Source: Brevibacterium sp. HMSC07C04 (GTDB taxonomy: Bacteria; Actinomycetota; Actinomycetes; Actinomycetales; Brevibacteriaceae). From it: a stretch of DNA of 64,000 bases. The stretch spans positions 3,300-67,299 of the forward strand of contig NZ_KV823280.1 in assembly GCF_001815905.1 (NCBI RefSeq), read 5' to 3'. The translations under genes were made by a program, and so were the position numbers. Below the pieces are notes generated by a model, which worked only from the letters and a program-made list of their open reading frames with translations, was not told the DNA's origin and made no database searches. Within the stretch, counting starts at the first letter, position 1. Every line of letters starts with the position of its first letter. Shown here piece after piece: positions 41,145-50,149 of this stretch.

Positions 41145-42436
41145 TGTCCTTCAATGCGCAGAATCGAGACGACCTCGTCGACCACGTCAAGCGCGCGCAG
41201 CCGCTCGACCGTCGATGCCAGCGCGGATTCGGTTCCGCCGTGGGTCGCAATGACGAGCTTGGCCCGCGGGTCAGCCGCATCATCGAGGCTCGTCTGCTCG
41301 ACGAGCTTGATGGAGACCCCCTGGTCAAGGAACACCCCGGTTACTGCGTGAAGCACACCCGGGCGGTCCTGGACAGCCAGCGTGATGTGGTAGCGCGTGT
41401 TGATGTCGTCAATCGGAATGATCGGCAGCGATCCGCTTTCGAGCTTGCGGTACTGTCCTGCTCCGCCGAGCACCTTGCGGCGGGCCACGGAGACGAGGTC
41501 GCCAAGCACTGCGGACGATGTCGGGGCTCCCCCGGCTCCCTGGCCGTAGAACATGAGTTCGCCGGCGGATTCGGCTTCGACGAACACGGCGTTGAACGCT
41601 CCTCCAACGCTGGCAAGAGCGTGGTCCGCCGGAATGAGGGCCGGGTAGACGCGAGCTGAGACCCCCGCTGCCGGAATCTCTTCGCAGATGGCCAACAGCT
41701 TGATGGTGAAGCCCTGGCTGGCTGCGGTTGAAATCATGTCGGCGGTGATGTTCTCAATGCCCTCCACGTGAACATCGTCGATGCTCACTGAGGTGTGGAA
41801 GGCCAGCGAGGCGAGAATCGCAGCTTTGGCGGCAGCGTCGTGCCCGCCGACATCAGCTGTTGGATCAGCTTCGGCATAGCCGAGCTCCTGAGCGGTCTTC
41901 AAAGCGTGCTCGTAGTCCCAGCCCTTGGCTTCCATCGCATCCAGGATGAAATTGGTGGTGCCGTTGACGATACCGAGCACACGGGTGATGCGGTCACCGG
42001 CCAGGGAGTCTCCGACGGGGCGGATGATGGGGATCGCCCCGGCCACAGCGGCTTCGTACTCAAGGCGAACTTTGGCTTTGTCGGCGGCGGCGAAGAGTTC
42101 CCCGGAGTGCTTGGCCAGCAGCGCCTTGTTGGCGGTCACAACCGATGCACCGGAATTGAGGGCTTTGACCAGCAGTTCGCGAGCCGGTTCGAGTCCGCCC
42201 ATGAGTTCTACGACGATGTCGGCGCCTTCGATTGCCGCTTCGAGGTCATCGGTGATGAGATCAGTCGGAATACCGGGGCGGGCCTTCGAAATGTCGCGCA
42301 CACCGACGGACATGAGCTCGAGTTGGCTTCCGATGCGCTCGGTGAAGCTGTCGGCGCGGTTGAGGATCGCATCGGCAACTTCACTGCCGACGGTTCCCGC
42401 TCCGAGCAGGGCTACCTTGAGAGGCTGTGCGCTCAT
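41141..42436 (-). CDS. hom: Homoserine dehydrogenase
   Basis: This 431-residue enzyme reduces aspartate semialdehyde to homoserine. NAD(P)-binding GAGTVG is at residues 12-17, and the catalytic domain holds [10 protein letters not shown]-terminal ACT domain (about residues 350-425) is the expected site of threonine feedback inhibition. Four-base overlaps with lysA and thrC show tight coupling. Confidence 0.96.
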   Translation of the reverse strand: MSAQPLKVALLGAGTVGSEVADAILNRADSFTERIGSQLELMSVGVRDISKARPGIPTDLITDDLEAAIEGADIVVELMGGLEPARELLVKALNSGASVVTANKALLAKHSGELFAAADKAKVRLEYEAAVAGAIPIIRPVGDSLAGDRITRVLGIVNGTTNFILDAMEAKGWDYEHALKTAQELGYAEADPTADVGGHDAAAKAAILASLAFHTSVSIDDVHVEGIENITADMISTAASQGFTIKLLAICEEIPAAGVSARVYPALIPADHALASVGGAFNAVFVEAESAGELMFYGQGAGGAPTSSAVLGDLVSVARRKVLGGAGQYRKLESGSLPIIPIDDINTRYHITLAVQDRPGVLHAVTGVFLDQGVSIKLVEQTSLDDAADPRAKLVIATHGGTESALASTVERLRALDVVDEVVSILRIEGQ

Positions 42437-43872
42437 TTTTCTCCGTTCTCATTGGCCCGGGCGAAACCGGGATCCGATGCAAACATCTGTTCGTAGGTTT
42501 CAGGAAGCACCACCCACTCGGCCTGTCCGTTTTCAACGGCGACGACGCCGGGGCGCGGCACGTGGTTGTAATTCGACGACAGCGGCCTGCAGTAGGCGCC
42601 CGTGCCGGGGACCGCAATGAGATCACCGCGGCTGATGTCCGCCGGCAGATATTCATCGCGGACGACTATATCGCCGCTTTCGCAGTGTTTGCCGACTACG
42701 CGGACGACAGTCGCTTTGGCGTCAGACGACCTCGAGGCCAGTGTGCACGAATAGTCGGCATCGTACAGAGCGGTCCGTATGTTGTCGCTCATTCCGCCGT
42801 CAATTGACACATAGGTGCGGATTCCCGAATCGGTTTCGACTTCCTTTATGGTTCCAGCGGTGTAGAGGGAGAACACCGCCTGCCCGACAATCGCTCGCCC
42901 CGGCTCAAAGGACACCGCGGGACGGGGAAAGTCGGCGTCGTCGCACTCTTCGGCAACCGCGGCAGCCAGGAGAGCCGCCATCTGCTCAAACGCGACGGGT
43001 TTGTCCTGCGATGTGTAGCGGATGCCGAAGCCTCCGCCCAGGTCGATCTCCGGTATTGCGAATCCGGTGTCTGCGCGCAGGCGGGCGGAGAATTCAATGA
43101 TCCTGCGGGCGGCGAGGGCAAAGCCGTCTTCTTCGAAGATCTGAGAGCCGATGTGGCTGTGCAGGCCCACCAGTTCAAGATTGGGGTCCGTGATGACAGC
43201 ACGGGCGGCGCGGTCAGCCGCTCCCCCGCTGATGGACAGGCCGAACTTCTGGTCTTCGTGGGCTGTGGCGATGAAGCTGTGCGTGTGCGCTTCAACGCCG
43301 ACTGTCAAACGCAGCATGACGGGCGCGGTAATGCCGCGAACCGCAGCGGCCTGGGAGACGCGCTCAATTTCGTCGAGTGAGTCGATGACGATCCGGCCGA
43401 TTCCCCAGTCGAGGGCCATTGCTATTTCGTCATCGGACTTGTTGTTCCCGTGCAGGCCCACCGCTTCAGCGGGAACACCGGCGGCCTGGGCTGTGCGCAT
43501 TTCACCGAGTGAGCACGTATCGACTCCCATGCCCTCCTCGTGAGCCCAACGGGCAACTGCGGTGCACAGAAAGGCCTTTCCTGCGTAGTAAGCGCGCGCC
43601 TGCATGCCGTGAGCTTCGAACGCGTCGCTGAATGCTCCGACGAAGCTGCGGGCACGGTGGCGGAAGTCGTCGACGTCGAGCACATACAGCGGGCTTCCGA
43701 AGCGCTCGGCAAGCGCTGTCGCCACAACGCCGGCGACTTCGAGTACGCCGTCAGCGTTTTTGGAGGTGTTGCGCGACCACAGGGAGGCCATGAGTTCGTT
43801 GACGTCGGTGGGCACGGGAAGCCAGACGGGCGACGGTCCGGCGTGCAGAACGCCCGAGGGGTGAGCCGGCAT
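42433..43872 (-). CDS. lysA: Diaminopimelate decarboxylase
   Basis: This 479-residue PLP enzyme makes L-lysine from meso-diaminopimelate. The PLP Lys is in RAYYAGKAFLC, the PLP-phosphate loop in DLGGGFGIRY, and the substrate Cys/Tyr region in GKHCESGDI. The ATG at 43872 overlaps the argS stop (TAATG), giving an argS-lysA-hom-thrC-thrB unit. An argS-lysA pair is known from corynebacteria. Confidence 0.95.
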   Translation of the reverse strand: MPAHPSGVLHAGPSPVWLPVPTDVNELMASLWSRNTSKNADGVLEVAGVVATALAERFGSPLYVLDVDDFRHRARSFVGAFSDAFEAHGMQARAYYAGKAFLCTAVARWAHEEGMGVDTCSLGEMRTAQAAGVPAEAVGLHGNNKSDDEIAMALDWGIGRIVIDSLDEIERVSQAAAVRGITAPVMLRLTVGVEAHTHSFIATAHEDQKFGLSISGGAADRAARAVITDPNLELVGLHSHIGSQIFEEDGFALAARRIIEFSARLRADTGFAIPEIDLGGGFGIRYTSQDKPVAFEQMAALLAAAVAEECDDADFPRPAVSFEPGRAIVGQAVFSLYTAGTIKEVETDSGIRTYVSIDGGMSDNIRTALYDADYSCTLASRSSDAKATVVRVVGKHCESGDIVVRDEYLPADISRGDLIAVPGTGAYCRPLSSNYNHVPRPGVVAVENGQAEWVVLPETYEQMFASDPGFARANENGEK

Positions 43873-45509
43873 TACATTTTCTCCGGTGCAGAAACTCCGA
43901 GCATGCGCAGCCCGTTGGCCAGTACAGTCTTCGTTGCCCGATCGAGAACCAGGCGAGTGCCGTGAACAGCAGTCAGATCTTCGTCTGTCCGCGGCACAAC
44001 ACGGCACGCGTCGTACCACTTGTGGAAGCTGCCAGCGAGAGATTCAAGATAGCGGGCAACCCTGTGGGGTTCACGCAGCTTGGCGGAGTCGGTGACGACT
44101 CGCGGAAAGTCTGCCAGAGCCGACAGCAGGACGGCCTCGGTGGGATCTGTCAGCGTCGCCGGGTCCACGGGGGCCTGGTCCACTCCCGCCTCGACCGCGC
44201 GGCGCTCAACACTGCAGGCTCTGGCGTGGGCGTACTGCACGTAGTAGACGGGGTTGTCATTCGATGCTGAGCGCAGCACCTCCGGATCGAGCGTGAGCGG
44301 CGAATCGGTGGGAATGCGCGCCAGCGAGTAGCGCAGGGCATCAGCTCCGAGCCATTCGATCAGGTCGCGCAGTTCGATGATGTTGCCCGCCCGCTTGGAC
44401 AGCCGCGCGCCGTTGACGCTGATCAGCTGGCCGATGAGAATCTCGATGTTCTCATCGGGGTCGTCTCCGGCAGTTGCAGCCAGCGCTTTGAGTCGTCCCA
44501 CGTAGCCGTGGTGGTCAGCGCCCAGCAGATAGATCTTCTTGACGAAGCCGCGGTCCTTCTTGGACAGGTAGTAGGCGGCATCGGCGGCGAAGTAGGTGGG
44601 GCTGCCATCGGCGCGGACGAGCACGCGGTTCTTGTCGTCGCCGAAGTCCGTGGTGCGCAGCCACACGGCTCCGTCTTCGTCGAAGATGTGGCCCTGTTCG
44701 CGCAGGCGCTCTACTGCCTCGGCGACTTTGCCTGCATCGTGGAGGGACTTCTCTGAGAAGAATACGTCGAAGTCCACTCCGAATGCGGCGAGCGTGTCTT
44801 TGATGTCCGCCATCTGCAGTTCGTAGGCTTCTGCGCGCAGTTGGTCGTAGATGTCAGCGTCGGCGCTGTCTGCCCATTCGGGGTGGCGCTGCCGAAGAGC
44901 GTCGGCGATTGCCTGCACGTACTGGCCGGGATAACCGCCCTCGGGAACGTCGTGACCGCGCAGACGCGCCAGGACGCTGCCGGCGAAAGTGTCCATCTGA
45001 GAGCCGAAGTCGTTGATGTAGTACTCGGCAGTGACATCGGCTCCGGCAGCCCGCAGAACGCGGATCAGAGCATCGCCGACGGCGGCCCAGCGCGTGTGTC
45101 CGAGGTGCAGCGGGCCAGTGGGGTTGGCTGACACAAACTCCATGTTGACCGGTGCGCCCGCCAAAGCTGTCGATTGCCCATAGGTTCCACCGGCCTCGAC
45201 AATGTCGAGGGCAAGCTGACCTGCTGCCGCTTTGTTGAGGGTGATGTTGAGGAAGCCGGGTCCGGCGACGTCCACGCTGTCGATACCGGGGTCTGCGCGC
45301 AGCTGTTCGGCAAGCTTTTCTGCCAGTTCCCGAGGCGGAACTCCTGCTTGTTTGGCAAGCTGAAGGGCTGTATTGGCCGCCCAGTCGCCGTGGTCGCGGT
45401 TCTTCGGCCGCTCCACAGTGAGCTTGTCGGGGACTGCAAGGTTCAGGCCGCCATCGGCGAGAACCTGGATGGCCTGTGCAATTGCTGCTTTGAGATCTTC
45501 CGGAGTCAC
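43872..45509 (-). CDS. argS: Arginine-tRNA ligase
   Basis: This 545-residue class I synthetase charges tRNA-Arg. The HIGH motif appears as HLGHTRWAAVGD near residue 130. The KMSKS position reads RLSKRAGN. An N-terminal Add1 domain and a C-terminal anticodon-binding helical domain ending in LRMLGVSAPEKM are present. The GTG at 45509 is favoured over a longer frame. TAATAT sits ten bases upstream and homologues start VTPEDL, with no Shine-Dalgarno sequence. It borders the arsenic island. Confidence 0.95.
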   Translation of the reverse strand: MTPEDLKAAIAQAIQVLADGGLNLAVPDKLTVERPKNRDHGDWAANTALQLAKQAGVPPRELAEKLAEQLRADPGIDSVDVAGPGFLNITLNKAAAGQLALDIVEAGGTYGQSTALAGAPVNMEFVSANPTGPLHLGHTRWAAVGDALIRVLRAAGADVTAEYYINDFGSQMDTFAGSVLARLRGHDVPEGGYPGQYVQAIADALRQRHPEWADSADADIYDQLRAEAYELQMADIKDTLAAFGVDFDVFFSEKSLHDAGKVAEAVERLREQGHIFDEDGAVWLRTTDFGDDKNRVLVRADGSPTYFAADAAYYLSKKDRGFVKKIYLLGADHHGYVGRLKALAATAGDDPDENIEILIGQLISVNGARLSKRAGNIIELRDLIEWLGADALRYSLARIPTDSPLTLDPEVLRSASNDNPVYYVQYAHARACSVERRAVEAGVDQAPVDPATLTDPTEAVLLSALADFPRVVTDSAKLREPHRVARYLESLAGSFHKWYDACRVVPRTDEDLTAVHGTRLVLDRATKTVLANGLRMLGVSAPEKM

Positions 45510-45519
45510 AGGGACAACG

Positions 45520-45525
45520 ATATTA
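45520..45525 (-). promoter_or_regulatory. Likely -10 box (TAATAT) of the argS-lysA-thr operon
   Basis: TAATAT lies ten bases before the argS GTG on the minus strand. Transcription would start at or within three bases of the start codon. Confidence 0.45.
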
Positions 45526-45660
45526 CGCCCGCGCCCCCAGCGGGCAACCAGGTGCCGCGGCACAGACTCAGCCGCGTGCCGCCGGATCGCACATCAACAT
45601 CGAAGCACCCTGCGTGAAGCTGCTTTTCTGTGAACGGCCCGTTCGGCGACGCGCCACGCA

Positions 45661-45704
45661 GAACAGAAAAATCTCGGGGCATCGGCAGTCGAGGTCCCGA
45701 GATT
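45661..45704 (-). terminator. Terminator probably displaced from tRNA-Arg(CCG)
   Basis: A nine-bp stem (AATCTCGGG / CCCGAGATT) is followed on the minus strand by TTTTCTG. It reads in the same direction as tRNA-Arg(CCG) and begins ten bases past the diverged copy of that tRNA's 3' end. It is best explained as the original terminator of the tRNA, left behind when the island inserted. Confidence 0.65.
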
Positions 45705-45713
45705 CCCACGATT

Positions 45714-45749
45714 GTGCCCGCGACAGAATTCGAAGCCACGACCTTTTGC
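45714..45749 (-). repeat. Diverged copy of tRNA-Arg(CCG) 3' end (putative attL)
   Basis: The 36 bases match 51491-51526 at 32 positions, covering acceptor 3' strand, T arm and part of the variable region, in the same orientation as the intact tRNA. Beyond 45749 similarity ends. Confidence 0.75.
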
Positions 45750-45890
45750 CCTCTGGGTCGCTAGGTGCGGCGGCGAGGAACTCGCGGGCCCGCGAGCACG
45801 CCTCACTCTTGGTGCAGCCCGGAGCGAGCCTGCTTCTGGTGGGGCTTTGCGTTCACCGCGCGTCTTGGAAACCCGGGGCGGGTCGGACAA

Positions 45891-45944
45891 TTGACTTTTG
45901 TATCGACATGCATCAATATCGATGCATGTCGATACAAAAGTCAA
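45891..45944. promoter_or_regulatory. 54-bp perfect palindromic operator with divergent promoters
   Basis: Two 24-base arms are exact reverse complements (45891-45914 and 45921-45944), with AATATC between them. Each arm begins TTGACT; on the plus strand this is 17 bases from CAATAT, a usable -35/-10 pair. The inner ATCGACATGCATC motif resembles ArsR-family operators. It lies directly before the trxB remnant and the acr3-arsR genes, so it is the likely arsenic-responsive promoter of the island. Confidence 0.75.
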
Positions 45945-46114
45945 TGGTTGTCGGGTCTGACCCTGCCGTCTATACCGATGGAGTCCCGGGCACGGAGATG
46001 ATGGAGGCGACGCGTGCTCAGGCCGAACGGTTTGGTGCACGCATCATCTTTGATCACTCCATTTACCTCGATCTGCCTGGGAGAAGTCACGACCGCCGAC
46101 ACTGGCCTGGGTGA
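45944..46114 (+). pseudogene. Thioredoxin reductase remnant
   Basis: From the ATG at 45944 the 56-codon frame shows the start of the FAD motif (VVGSDPAVYT, compare GSGPAGYT). It then jumps to GVPGTEMMEATRAQAERFGA, which matches the segment about 60-80 residues into TrxB. The intervening sequence and nearly all of the rest of the gene are gone. Arsenic operons of actinobacteria often include a thioredoxin reductase gene, so this was probably a functional member. Confidence 0.65.
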
Positions 46115-46285
46115 AGCAAAGTCGTCAAGATCGATGCCGATACCAATCCCGGAGCCGTTACAGCGGCCGGAGTGACATCCATTCCTACGCTCGGCTTTTA
46201 CCGGGACGGCCAACGACGCGACGTCCCCATCAGAGCACACCCGCACCCAGACATCGTGAACAAAATCAAGGAACTCCCGGCATGA
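46115..46285 (+). pseudogene. Thioredoxin remnant, C-terminal half
   Basis: The frame reads KVVKIDADTNPGAVTAAGV, then SIPTLGFYRDGQRRDV, the second half of a thioredoxin with the cis-Pro loop SIPT. The Trp-Cys-Gly-Pro-Cys active site is missing and no start codon is available. Its TGA overlaps the acr3 start by four bases, so the original gene was translationally coupled to acr3. Confidence 0.75.
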
Positions 46286-47376
46286 CTGCAGACACCACCA
46301 CACAGCAGGCAACACCCGCACGCCTGTCGACACTGGATAAGGGGTTACCGGCCTGGATCGGCCTGGCCATGATCGCGGGCCTCCTCCTCGGCCGGCTGGT
46401 CCCAGGGGTCTCTGAGCTTCTTTCCCATTTGGAAGTCGGCGGCATCTCAGTGCCCATCGCCCTTGGCTTGCTGGTCATGATGTACCCCGTCCTCGCTAAA
46501 GTCCGTTATGACAAGGTCGCCGATGTCACCGGCGATAAGAAGCTGCTGATCTCGTCATTGATCCTCAACTGGCTGGTCGGGCCCGCCGTAATGTTCGCTC
46601 TGGCCTGGACGTTCCTGCCAGACCTCCCCGAATACCGCACAGGATTGATCATCGTCGGCCTGGCCCGCTGTATTGCCATGGTCGTGATCTGGAACGACCT
46701 CGCCTGCGGTGACCGAGAGGCAACCGCTGTGCTGGTCGCGATCAACTCGATCTTCCAGGTGGTCATGTTCTCAGTCCTCGGCTGGTTCTACCTCACTGTC
46801 CTGCCCACGTGGTTGGGACTTGATACACAGGGCCTGGATGTGTCAATGGGCCAGATCGCTCTCAACGTGCTCGTCTTCCTCGGCGTCCCCCTGATCGCCG
46901 GATTCGCCTCACGGTGGATCGGCGAGAAACGTCGCGGCCGTCAGTGGTACGAAAAGAAGTTCATTCCCCGAGTGGGGCCGTGGGCGCTCTACGGTCTGTT
47001 GTTTACGATCGTGCTGCTCTTCGCGCTCCAGGGCGAGCAGATCACCAGTCAACCGTTGGACGTGGCTCGAATCGCACTGCCATTGCTGGTCTACTTCTCG
47101 CTGATGTGGTTCGCCGGCCTCCTGCTCGGCAAGAGCCTCGGTCTTGGCTACCCTCGATCCACAACACTGGCGTTTACGGCAGCGGGCAACAACTTCGAAC
47201 TCGCGATTGCCGTCGCCATCGGCACCTTCGGCGCTACCAGCGGCCAGGCCCTGGCTGGAGTCGTCGGCCCCCTCATCGAGGTTCCTGTTCTGGTCGGCCT
47301 CGTCTATGTCTCACTCTGGGCCGCGAAGGCATGGTTCCGCACTGACCCCTACGCCGCGGAGTCGAGATCGTCATGA
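46282..47376 (+). CDS. acr3: Arsenite efflux permease Acr3
   Basis: This 364-residue inner-membrane carrier exports arsenite (and possibly antimonite) using the proton gradient. Ten hydrophobic segments are evident. The essential Cys lies in GLARCIAMVVIWNDLA and the conserved Glu in AGNNFELAIAVAIG, both hallmark Acr3 residues. The frame is open further upstream, but the ATG at 46282 overlaps the thioredoxin remnant stop and gives the normal length. Its stop overlaps the arsR-arsC start by four bases. Confidence 0.95.
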   Translation: MTADTTTQQATPARLSTLDKGLPAWIGLAMIAGLLLGRLVPGVSELLSHLEVGGISVPIALGLLVMMYPVLAKVRYDKVADVTGDKKLLISSLILNWLVGPAVMFALAWTFLPDLPEYRTGLIIVGLARCIAMVVIWNDLACGDREATAVLVAINSIFQVVMFSVLGWFYLTVLPTWLGLDTQGLDVSMGQIALNVLVFLGVPLIAGFASRWIGEKRRGRQWYEKKFIPRVGPWALYGLLFTIVLLFALQGEQITSQPLDVARIALPLLVYFSLMWFAGLLLGKSLGLGYPRSTTLAFTAAGNNFELAIAVAIGTFGATSGQALAGVVGPLIEVPVLVGLVYVSLWAAKAWFRTDPYAAESRSS

Positions 47377-48374
47377 CTGAAACCACTGTGATCGCGACTG
47401 CCGATGAACCGTGCGCCCCCGACCCGTCCCACGCCATCGCTCTCGACGTCGCGACGACGCTTGCCGGCACACTCAAGGCACTCGCTGACCCTCTGCGGCT
47501 GCGGATGCTCTCAGCGATCAGCACCGATCCGCGTGGAGAGTCATGTGTCTGCGACCTTGCAGAGCTTGCCGATGTTTCCCAGCCAACTGTCTCTCATCAC
47601 TTGAAAGTGCTGAAGACAGCGGGGCTGCTCGACTCTCAACGTCGCGGCACCTGGGTCTGGTATTCGATTGCTGCTGGTCGCCATGCCGCTGTGAGCGCTC
47701 TACTGGAAGGGTTCGCCCCCGCCGTCATCGCACCAAACCCGCCGCGCGAGGCAACAATGGTGGGCACTGCCTTCGACGTCGATGCCCACATCAGCCGTTT
47801 GGCCGCAGACCTGTCGGAAACGTCGGCTGGTGTGTCGCCAGAGACCGTCACCGGCATCGTGCGCGATTCCTACACAGCGCTGGCTCGATCGGCGAAAACC
47901 ACTCGCTGCCTCTTCCCCTTGACCGAGCGCTTCGCGAAGCAGCGCTTGGCTGACATCACCCGGGACCGAGCCAGCGCGCCTCCGCAGGTCCTCTTCATCT
48001 GTGTCGCCAATGCAGGCCGGTCCCAACTCGCCGCGGCCCTGACACGTCACTTATCCGGAGGTAAGGTCATCGCCCGCTCCGCAGGTTCGACTCCCGCGGC
48101 CGGAATCAACCCGAACGTCGCCGAACTCATCAGCAACCTGGACGGAGAGAACGTCGGGGAACTGTTCCCAAAGCCGTTGACCGATGACGCGATTCGTGCG
48201 GCTGATGTTGCGATCACGATGGGTTGCGGCGACGTCTGTCCCATCGTGCCCGGGCTGCGCTACGAGGATTGGCCAGTCGCCGACCCAGCACTGGCCTCTC
48301 CTGAAACAGCGACACTCATCCGCGACGATCTTGCGGCCCGCGTCCAGGCCCTACTCGATTCCCTCACCAGCTGA
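47373..48374 (+). CDS. ArsR-ArsC fusion: arsenic-sensing repressor joined to arsenate reductase
   Basis: The 333-residue protein joins three parts. Residues 20-115 are an ArsR/SmtB winged helix with ADPLRLRMLSAI, the metalloid-binding Cys pair in ESCVCDLAEL and the recognition helix VSQPTVSHHLK. Residues 125-200 form a helical segment (HISRLAADLSE...FAKQRLADI) like that found before some actinobacterial arsenate reductases. Residues 205-333 are a low-molecular-weight phosphatase-type reductase with the P-loop CVANAGRSQ and GCGDVCP. It may repress the island promoter and reduce arsenate. Whether both activities persist in one chain is unknown. Confidence 0.88.
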   Translation: MTETTVIATADEPCAPDPSHAIALDVATTLAGTLKALADPLRLRMLSAISTDPRGESCVCDLAELADVSQPTVSHHLKVLKTAGLLDSQRRGTWVWYSIAAGRHAAVSALLEGFAPAVIAPNPPREATMVGTAFDVDAHISRLAADLSETSAGVSPETVTGIVRDSYTALARSAKTTRCLFPLTERFAKQRLADITRDRASAPPQVLFICVANAGRSQLAAALTRHLSGGKVIARSAGSTPAAGINPNVAELISNLDGENVGELFPKPLTDDAIRAADVAITMGCGDVCPIVPGLRYEDWPVADPALASPETATLIRDDLAARVQALLDSLTS

Positions 48375-48394
48375 TCGAAAGAGAGACCGCCCCT

Positions 48395-48805
48395 ATGACT
48401 GACCACAAACCATCTGTCTTATTCGTGTGCGTCCACAACGCTGGACGTTCCCAAATGGCCGCCGACTACCTGCGCCATTATGCGGGCAACCGCATCGAAG
48501 TCCGCTCAGCAGGATCCGTCCCGGCCGAACACATCAACCCCATCGCGGTCGAGGCGATGAGCGAAGACAGCATCGACATCACCGCCGAGCAGCCGAAAGT
48601 TCTCACAGACGAGGCTGTGCAGGACTCAGACGTGGTCATCACAATGGGCTGTGGCGACGCATGCCCTTTCTTCCCGGGAAAGCGCTACGAAGACTGGGAA
48701 CTCGATGACCCAACAGGCCAGGGCATCGAAGCGGTTCGCCTGATCCGCGACGACATCAAGATCCGCATCGAGGCGCTCGTGGCTGACTTACTCGGTCAAG
48801 ATTGA
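48395..48805 (+). CDS. arsC: Arsenate reductase, LMW phosphatase fold
   Basis: The 136-residue enzyme reduces arsenate to arsenite for export by Acr3. The P-loop is CVHNAGRSQ (residues 12-20) and GCGDACP gives the second conserved Cys; the general acid Asp is in YEDWELDDP. Its size and sequence resemble corynebacterial reductases that use mycothiol and mycoredoxin, which would suit a host that has lost the island's thioredoxin genes. GAAAGAGAGACCGCCCCT precedes the ATG. Confidence 0.93.
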   Translation: MTDHKPSVLFVCVHNAGRSQMAADYLRHYAGNRIEVRSAGSVPAEHINPIAVEAMSEDSIDITAEQPKVLTDEAVQDSDVVITMGCGDACPFFPGKRYEDWELDDPTGQGIEAVRLIRDDIKIRIEALVADLLGQD

Positions 48806-48816
48806 GGGGGCACCGG

Positions 48817-49875
48817 ATGACTGATGTCGTAGTCATCGGCGGTGGGCAGGCCGGCCTCGCCGCTGGATATTTTCTTCGCAGAGCAGGTCTCGAATTCGTG
48901 ATTCTCGACGACCACGCCGGCCCCGGCGGAGCCTGGCAGCACGGGTGGCAGTCGTTGCGTCTGTTTTCACCCGCCGAATACAGTCCACTGCCAGGCTGGC
49001 CGATGCCTGCGCAGAAGGGTGAGTCATTTCCCACCGCCGATCATGTCGTTGACTACCTGACCCAGTACGAACACCGTTACGATCTGCCCGTTCAACGCCC
49101 GGTTCACGTCAGCAATGTCTACCAGGATCGGGGGCAGCTGTTCGTCGATACCGATACCGGCACCCTGGAGACCACGGCGGTCATCAGCGCCACCGGAACA
49201 TGGCAACGCCCCTATGTCCCTCACTATCCGGGCTGTGAGGATTTCACGGGACGACAGCTGCACACCGTTGAGTACTATTCGCCCGAGGACTACACCGACC
49301 AACGGGTTGTCATCGTCGGCGGTGGGAACTCCGCCGCCCAGATCGTCTCGGAAGTCTCGACCGTGGCGCAGACACTGTGGGTGACGCAGCGCCGACCACG
49401 GTTCATGCCTGATGACGTCGATGGACGAGTGCTCTTCGATGTTGCCACCGCCCGCGAGGCGGCCCAGCGGGCCGGGCGCGACCACGATGGCGTGTCGGGG
49501 CTCGGCGATATCGTCATGGTCCCTCCCGTGCGGGCTGCACGCGATCGTGGCGACCTGAGCGCTTCGCCGATGTTCGAGCGATTGACCTCGGCTGGGGTTT
49601 CGTGGGCCGACGGCAGTGAGTACAGCTGTGATGCCATCATCTGGTGCACCGGCTTCAAACCACACCTCAAGCATCTCAAGGGGCTCGAATTGACCTGGGA
49701 GAACGGGCATCCAGTCACCGTGGGCACTCGAAGCATCGATGTTCCTGGTCTGCACCTGCTGGGGTATGGCGATTGGACGGGGTTTTCCTCCGCGACCATC
49801 ATCGGTGCCGCCCGCACAGCGAAGTCTGCGGTCGCGGACGTGAGCGAATACGTGCCAAGCACTCAAGCACAGTAG
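48817..49875 (+). CDS. ArsO-like flavin-dependent monooxygenase
   Basis: The 352-residue flavoprotein has an N-terminal FAD motif VIGGGQAGLAAGYFLRRAG and an internal NADPH motif VIVGGGNSAAQIVSE near residue 165. The FATGYxPH-like motif is WCTGFKPH. This is the class B monooxygenase/thioredoxin reductase-like layout found in ArsO proteins of arsenic operons. Known relatives are proposed to act on arsenicals, but the reaction is poorly defined. The ATG at 48817 has GAGGGGG upstream and starts 11 bases after arsC. Confidence 0.85.
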   Translation: MTDVVVIGGGQAGLAAGYFLRRAGLEFVILDDHAGPGGAWQHGWQSLRLFSPAEYSPLPGWPMPAQKGESFPTADHVVDYLTQYEHRYDLPVQRPVHVSNVYQDRGQLFVDTDTGTLETTAVISATGTWQRPYVPHYPGCEDFTGRQLHTVEYYSPEDYTDQRVVIVGGGNSAAQIVSEVSTVAQTLWVTQRRPRFMPDDVDGRVLFDVATAREAAQRAGRDHDGVSGLGDIVMVPPVRAARDRGDLSASPMFERLTSAGVSWADGSEYSCDAIIWCTGFKPHLKHLKGLELTWENGHPVTVGTRSIDVPGLHLLGYGDWTGFSSATIIGAARTAKSAVADVSEYVPSTQAQ

Positions 49876-49946
49876 CTACCGCGACACCAATGCGGATCGA
49901 GTACTGCTTCAGCTGGCGCTACAGTGGACGGGACAGCCCTGGAACC

Positions 49947-50128
49947 TGACATCAGTATCGAGTTGTCAGCCCACCGGCACCAATGAGCAATACTGCCATC
50001 ACAATTGCCATAGCAGGATATCCGCTCAGCAGACCGGCTCAAGCGGGTCCGGCCACAGGGGCAAAGGCACCGACAAACGTCATCGGTGCGGTGGAGACTG
50101 CGCAGAAGACCAAGAAGCAGAGCATCTA
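49947..50128 (-). pseudogene. Membrane transporter remnant
   Basis: On the minus strand one frame reads LCFLVFCAVSTAPMTFVGA, then, after an internal TGA, AGLLSGYPAMAIVMAVLLIG. These are two hydrophobic segments like the end of a multidrug or MFS permease. No start is available. The family is uncertain. Confidence 0.35.
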
Positions 50129-50149
50129 TGAAACCCGGAGCTTGGCAAG

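Larger units (their letters stand above)
45510..45943. other. Gene-free border between argS and the arsenic island
   Basis: This stretch holds the argS promoter, a minus-strand terminator, the diverged tRNA-Arg 3' end, a 16-bp GC palindrome (CTCGCGGGCCCGCGAG at 45781-45796), and the large operator palindrome. Open frames across it are short and have no recognisable product. Confidence 0.7.

Noticed and set aside
45781-45796. 16-bp GC palindrome CTCGCGGGCCCGCGAG
   Set aside because: No T run, no flanking gene, and short GC palindromes are frequent at this base composition; kept only as a note.
45594-46040. Minus-strand frame through the island palindrome
   Set aside because: It crosses the operator, the att copy and the terminator and has no protein-like pattern.
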